From: Actinomycetes bacterium
GTDB taxonomy: Bacteria; Actinomycetota; Acidimicrobiia; Acidimicrobiales; JAJYPT01
DNA: 9,250 nucleotides
Reading direction: 5' to 3'
Assembly (NCBI GenBank): GCA_021795135.1
Contig: JAJYPT010000063.1
Coordinates: forward strand, 1 to 9,250
Positions 5,904-9,250 of the stretch are shown in pieces. The notes under the pieces are model-generated. The model saw nothing but the letters and a program-made list of their open reading frames with translations. It did not search any database and was not told the DNA's origin. The translations under genes and the position numbers were made by a program. Every line of letters begins with the position of its first letter. The stretch's first letter is position 1.

Positions 5904-6652
5904 TGCAGGTATATGCAGCTATTGATTTGTTGAATGGAAAATGTGTAAGACTTACACAAGGAGATTATTCTCGCGATACTATTTATAATCCCAATCCCAT
6001 AGATCAAGCTTTGAGCTTCCAACAACAAGGATCCCCATGGCTACATATTGTAGATTTAGATGCAGCTAAAACAGGAAAAGCTACCAATAGAGAAATTATT
6101 TATGAGATTTGTTCTAAAGTAGAGATCCCAGTTCAAACAGGTGGAGGAATCAGAGATCAACAAGTAGCCAAAGAGCTTTTTGATGCTGGGGTATCGAGAA
6201 TAGTTTTGGGAACTTCAGCTTTGGTGGATCCAAATTTTTTATCTCAGATGCTTGATAGATACGGGGATAAAGTAGCAGTAGGCATCGACTATAGACCAAC
6301 TGGAGATGCTTCTTTGGGTCAAGTCGCCATAAGAGGATGGCAACAAAGTGGCGATAAGAATGTTATAGAAACCTTGGATCAAATTTCTCAACAAGGTGCC
6401 AAATACATAATCGTAACTAACATTGCAAAAGATGGAATGTTGCAAGGTCCAGATTTTGAAGGTCTCCAAGCAGTTTTGGGAGCTTGTAGCTTGGAAGTAA
6501 TTGCTTCAGGAGGTATAACTACAACCCAAGATGTATCTAAGCTAGCAAATTTATCTGTAGATCAAAAAACAATATCGGGTGTAATTATAGGTCGTGCTAT
6601 TTATGAAGGTAATATCTCTGTTGCAGAAGCGGTGAAAGCATGCAAAGTGTAA
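5903..6652 (+). CDS. hisA: ProFAR isomerase (HisA; possible PriA-type dual-function enzyme)
   Basis: (beta-alpha)8-barrel enzyme opening the ribose ring of ProFAR by an Amadori rearrangement to give PRFAR. 249 residues, typical. Seen: D8 in AAIDLLNGK and D129 in VGIDYR, the general acid/base pair of the family. Phosphate-binding motifs are TGGGIRD and LGTSAL in the first half and TNIAKDGML plus ASGGITT in the second half. The IRGW segment in loop 5 is shared by HisA and actinobacterial PriA. In many actinobacteria this gene also carries out the TrpF reaction. The sequence alone does not settle which applies here. ATG overlaps the hisH stop by one base, and the next gene starts 13 bases before its end. 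Confidence 0.94.
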   Translation: MQVYAAIDLLNGKCVRLTQGDYSRDTIYNPNPIDQALSFQQQGSPWLHIVDLDAAKTGKATNREIIYEICSKVEIPVQTGGGIRDQQVAKELFDAGVSRIVLGTSALVDPNFLSQMLDRYGDKVAVGIDYRPTGDASLGQVAIRGWQQSGDKNVIETLDQISQQGAKYIIVTNIAKDGMLQGPDFEGLQAVLGACSLEVIASGGITTTQDVSKLANLSVDQKTISGVIIGRAIYEGNISVAEAVKACKV

Positions 6653-7404
6653 GAATTATACCTTGTTTAGATGTAGATTCAGGAAGAGTGGTAAAAGGAG
6701 TCAATTTTACCGAACTACGAGATGCAGGTGATCCTGTAGAGTTAGCTTCTTTTTATGATGATTCGGGAGCTGATGAATTAGTTTTTTTAGATATCACAGC
6801 TTCTAGTGATAACCGAAATACGATGTTGGATGTTGTTTATAAAACAGCTGAAGAAGTATTTATTCCTTTTACTGTTGGTGGCGGAGTCAGAACTGTAGAA
6901 GATGCTAGGAAACTTTTAAGAGCTGGTGCTGATAAGGTAGGAATCAATACTGCTGCTATAGCTAATCCAGAATTAATTTCTGAAATGGCTTTTGAATTTG
7001 GATCTCAATGTGTAGTTGTTGCAATAGACGCTAAAAAAGTTGGAAATAGCTGGAAAGTCTTTACCCACGGGGGAAGACGTGAAACAAACTTGGATGCTAT
7101 TGAATGGGCACAAAAATGCCAACAGCTTGGAGCAGGAGAGCTTTTAGTAACATCTATGGATAGAGATGGAACTAAACAAGGTTATGACCTAGACCTTACA
7201 AGTGCTATCTCAACACAAACTTGTTTACCAACTATAGCAAGTGGTGGTGTTGGTAAATTGCAAGACTTTGAACAAGGGGCTCGAATTGGCAAAGCCGATG
7301 GTCTTTTGGCAGCTTCTATATTTCATTATAAGCAATTGAGTATTGAACAAACAAAGCAATACCTTTCTTCTCAAGGAATTACTGTAAGACCTTTAAGTCT
7401 TTAA
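6640..7404 (+). CDS. hisF: Imidazole glycerol phosphate synthase, cyclase subunit
   Basis: Barrel subunit that uses HisH-derived ammonia to cleave and cyclise PRFAR into IGP and AICAR, the latter feeding purine synthesis. 254 residues, normal. Seen: D11 in IIPCLDVDSGRVVKG and D130 in VAIDAKK (catalytic pair), TVGGGVRT and GINTAA (first phosphate site), TSMDRDGTKQGYD and ASGGVGK (second half-barrel and second phosphate site). GDPVELASFYDDSGADEL is typical of HisF. The GGTG at 6631-6634 is a moderate ribosome site five bases before the ATG. Last gene of the operon, ending 11 bases from the end of a convergent gene. Confidence 0.97.
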   Translation: MQSVRIIPCLDVDSGRVVKGVNFTELRDAGDPVELASFYDDSGADELVFLDITASSDNRNTMLDVVYKTAEEVFIPFTVGGGVRTVEDARKLLRAGADKVGINTAAIANPELISEMAFEFGSQCVVVAIDAKKVGNSWKVFTHGGRRETNLDAIEWAQKCQQLGAGELLVTSMDRDGTKQGYDLDLTSAISTQTCLPTIASGGVGKLQDFEQGARIGKADGLLAASIFHYKQLSIEQTKQYLSSQGITVRPLSL

Positions 7405-7415
7405 CAAAGAAGGTA

Positions 7416-7853
7416 TTAACTTCTAATCAAATTAGAAAAATAAGCACTAAAGGCAACAATGAAACCCAAGGCCATAATAAAAGAATAGATATTGTTAGCA
7501 CCTCCCATGAAAAAGGTCATACCTGCAAAACCAGCAATATCTATACTTATTAGTCCCAATGAGGAAAATATAATCTCGGCTTTGGTTTTTGAGACAATAG
7601 CTAATATAAATGTTATTAGGCTGAAAATAACCAGTATTGGACCTAGCATCATATGCAACATAAATATTGGTCCATAATTTCCAATTGAACCCATCATATA
7701 GCCCATCTTGAAAGCTATTCCACCAACTTTAGTTGATACAGCTATATATAAATTTGTATATATACCTAATATAAATTGTAAGAATAAAATAATGAGAAGC
7801 ATTACACTTAGTTTTTGACTTGGAGAAAATCTTCTATTTATAAGTTTTTCCAT
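7416..7853 (-). CDS. Four-helix membrane protein of unknown function
   Basis: Start chosen at ATG 7853-7851 because AAAAGGA lies five bases upstream. A longer frame from a TTG at 7904 has no ribosome site and would place a promoter-like AT-rich stretch inside the gene. The product is 145 residues. Seen: a short basic N-terminus (KLINRRF), then hydrophobic helices at about 16-36, 62-87, 92-113 and 122-141. There is no cysteine and a single histidine, H67, in MLHMMLGP at the start of helix 2. A lone helix histidine could bind haem or a metal, but one residue is weak support. I recall similar uncharacterised four-helix proteins in actinobacteria without an assigned role. It lies 95 bases downstream of the DoxX-like gene on the same strand and may work with it. 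It converges on hisF. Confidence 0.75.
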   Translation of the reverse strand: MEKLINRRFSPSQKLSVMLLIILFLQFILGIYTNLYIAVSTKVGGIAFKMGYMMGSIGNYGPIFMLHMMLGPILVIFSLITFILAIVSKTKAEIIFSSLGLISIDIAGFAGMTFFMGGANNIYSFIMALGFIVAFSAYFSNLIRS

Positions 7854-7858
7854 GGCAA

Positions 7859-7865
7859 TCCTTTT
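7859..7865 (-). promoter_or_regulatory. Shine-Dalgarno site fixing the start of the 145-residue membrane protein
   Basis: On the minus strand AAAAGGA stands five bases before ATG 7853-7851. It gives a much better start than the upstream TTG at 7904. Confidence 0.7.
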
Positions 7866-7875
7866 AGATATAGTA

Positions 7876-7904
7876 AAAATATAAATATTTAAGTTATTAA
7901 TCAA
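7876..7904 (-). promoter_or_regulatory. Possible promoter of the 145-residue membrane protein gene
   Basis: On the minus strand TTGATT (plus 7899-7904) is followed after 17 bases by TATTTT (plus 7876-7881). Transcription would start about 15 bases before the ATG. The region is very AT-rich, so such matches arise easily by chance. Confidence 0.25.
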
Positions 7905-7948
7905 ACACCTAGGAAAGTTGATAGATAGCTTTGATAAATAAAATATAT

Positions 7949-9232
7949 TTATTTTGGGTATTGAAAGCGGGCTTCTATTAAATGATGGGGAGATGTCAAT
8001 TGCTCTCTTATAATTCTATTTTGCTTGTTGACCACTAATTGTACGTAAATATTGCTGTGGGGGTAGGCAAGACCAAGTGTAGCTGTGTCTGGAGAGCGAG
8101 ATAGTAATACAGCTTGTGCAGGGGGTTTTAGACCGTAGGGTTCTCCAGACAGAAGCTGAGGGCCAGAGACACTAATTTGTAAAGAAGGGAAAGAGGGTCC
8201 TTTGGTGTTGCTTGTTACGCTTTGAGTAGTCATTATTGAGTTTATGTGCCCCATCGTAATAAGTACCTTATGCAGTAGCTGAGGTTCTAATTGACCAGGC
8301 CAAGGGATATTGAAAGAAACGACGGCCCCTTTCCATCCCGATGCTTGTGGATGTAAAGTAACTTTATTGATTCCTTTTGACCAAGCAATATTTGTAACAA
8401 AACACCCACTTCCACAAGACAGCCAAGGCAATTTTTTGACCTTGCCTGCAGGAGATTTCCATATGCCAGTTAGAAAAAATTTAGAATCTAAGTTAGAAGA
8501 TTGACCATGAGGTGTTATTAGAGAAACCTGAAGGCGTTGTGAACTTGCTAACAGCGATATATTTATCTGACCTGCAAGAGTGGCTAAAGGAATTGTTACT
8601 CCCTTGGGCAATGGCGGAGGCGACACGTGTAAGGCTAATGGTTTACCAACTGCTGAAGGTAAGCTAGTAATTGGGGGTAAAATACCAACTGCTATAGAGG
8701 TTAGCCCACCTATGATGGCTAAAAGACGCCAGGGGAATGCAATTGTGATTTTTTTATCTATAGGATTTTTTTGTTTTACCAAGTTGGCAGAGTAAGACAA
8801 TTTGGCTGTAATTAAAAATATTAGAATTATAGCTGCAAGGTTAGGATCAGTTCCAGTTCCCCCCAAGACTCCAAAGTCTTGACCTATCCACCATTGGATT
8901 ATAAGAAATATTCCTGTTCCTAATAACCAACCATTAACGTTTTTGCCAAAAATAAGCCCTAAACCTAAGATTAGCATTATTACCGATATAGAAGCATTCC
9001 AAGCAAAAGGAGCCTGAGAGCTCCAATGTGCAACATCTGCTATTGGCGAAGATAAAAATGAGGGTTGAGGGGTCTTGGCCATGGTTGCAAACATATTGGA
9101 TAAATATTTGGGACTCCATAATCTTTCTGATGGGGCTACTTCCAAAACTGATCCAAAAATAAATAGCCCTCCAACTAGATAACGAATAAGGTTTGAGGCT
9201 TTATTCGTATACCATATATCATTAGGCATCAT
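7949..9232 (-). CDS. DoxX/DoxD-like membrane protein fused to a large extracytoplasmic domain; start uncertain
   Basis: 427 residues from the ATG pair at 9232-9227, but the frame stays open to the window edge with no ribosome site in the 18 bases seen, so the true start may lie outside. Seen: helices at about 15-33, 80-96, 102-117, 130-147 and 168-188. Between the first two is a loop with LWSPKYL and APFAWN, and after the third WWIGQDFGVLGGTGTDPN. This pattern resembles the DoxX/DoxD (thiosulfate:quinone oxidoreductase small subunit-like) superfamily. Residues 190-427 are soluble, beta-rich in appearance and probably outside the membrane. They contain the protein's only cysteines, C273 and C277, in LSCGSGCFV, followed by GWKGAVVSFNIPWP. 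The latter recalls exported domains near actinobacterial copper-handling proteins. Inferred role: membrane redox or metal/sulfur handling; the substrate is unknown. Confidence 0.7.
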   Translation of the reverse strand: MMPNDIWYTNKASNLIRYLVGGLFIFGSVLEVAPSERLWSPKYLSNMFATMAKTPQPSFLSSPIADVAHWSSQAPFAWNASISVIMLILGLGLIFGKNVNGWLLGTGIFLIIQWWIGQDFGVLGGTGTDPNLAAIILIFLITAKLSYSANLVKQKNPIDKKITIAFPWRLLAIIGGLTSIAVGILPPITSLPSAVGKPLALHVSPPPLPKGVTIPLATLAGQINISLLASSQRLQVSLITPHGQSSNLDSKFFLTGIWKSPAGKVKKLPWLSCGSGCFVTNIAWSKGINKVTLHPQASGWKGAVVSFNIPWPGQLEPQLLHKVLITMGHINSIMTTQSVTSNTKGPSFPSLQISVSGPQLLSGEPYGLKPPAQAVLLSRSPDTATLGLAYPHSNIYVQLVVNKQNRIIREQLTSPHHLIEARFQYPK

Positions 9233-9250
9233 TAGTATTGCAGCTGCGAT

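Noticed and set aside
7408..7424. AGAAG/CTTCT inverted repeat between hisF and the convergent gene, as a terminator
   Set aside because: The stem has only five base pairs with no GC-rich core and no clear T-run on the plus strand. It also overlaps the stop region of the other gene.
7854..7904. Longer start (TTG 7904) for the 145-residue membrane protein
   Set aside because: No ribosome site upstream, while ATG 7853 has AAAAGGA at five bases. The extra residues would cover AT-rich, promoter-like DNA.
7936..7954. AAATAAA/TTTATTT inverted repeat at the end of the DoxX-like gene
   Set aside because: The stem is made only of A-T pairs in very AT-rich DNA and overlaps the stop codon. It is too weak to call a terminator.
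8310..8795. Plus-strand frames of 64 and 71 codons opposite the DoxX-like gene
   Set aside because: Antisense shadows: the minus-strand frame has continuous membrane and domain structure.

Overview
The window looks like part of a bacterial chromosome with modest GC content. It joins an accessory region (about 1-2073) to a core histidine-biosynthesis operon (2315-7404), followed by two membrane-protein genes on the opposite strand (7416-9232). The six His proteins read like actinobacterial versions, perhaps of an Acidimicrobiia-like lineage. This rests on the gene order hisD-C-B-H-A-F, the HisB C-terminus (IPSTKGSL) and the general wording of HisC and HisF. The lineage call comes from memory of family sequences, not from a search.

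Left, accessory region. A reading frame open from base 1 encodes the C-terminal 260 residues of a large protein. It ends in a long Gly/Ala/Val membrane-like segment of the kind seen at the C-termini of LXG or other type VII-secreted polymorphic toxins. A six-helix membrane protein with a strong Shine-Dalgarno site follows 36 bases later, where an immunity protein would be expected. Directly behind it lies a frameshifted second copy of the toxin's C-terminal tail, sharing a 38-base exact repeat with the intact copy. Then comes the last quarter of an IS200/IS605-type tnpB gene, with a well-preserved right end: two perfect hairpins resembling the 3' scaffold of an omega (re) RNA. The right end stops inside the last codons of a small helical-protein gene on the minus strand, which it may have truncated.

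Middle, his operon. hisD, hisC, hisB, hisH, hisA and hisF are tightly packed (overlaps of 13, 8, 1 and 13 bases, with one 25-base gap). The catalytic residues I checked are in place in all six. Together they cover IGP formation (HisA, HisH/HisF), dehydration (HisB), transamination (HisC) and the last two oxidations (HisD). hisG, hisE, hisI and the histidinol-phosphatase are not here, so they must lie elsewhere if the pathway is complete. The 62-base divergent gap before hisD is too short for a T-box or peptide-attenuator leader.

Right, minus strand. A 145-residue four-helix membrane protein converges on hisF with 11 bases between them. Upstream of it is a 427-residue protein with a DoxX/DoxD-like membrane domain joined to a large, probably extracytoplasmic domain with a single CxxxC pair. 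Its true start may lie outside the window. No rRNA, tRNA or CRISPR array was seen.
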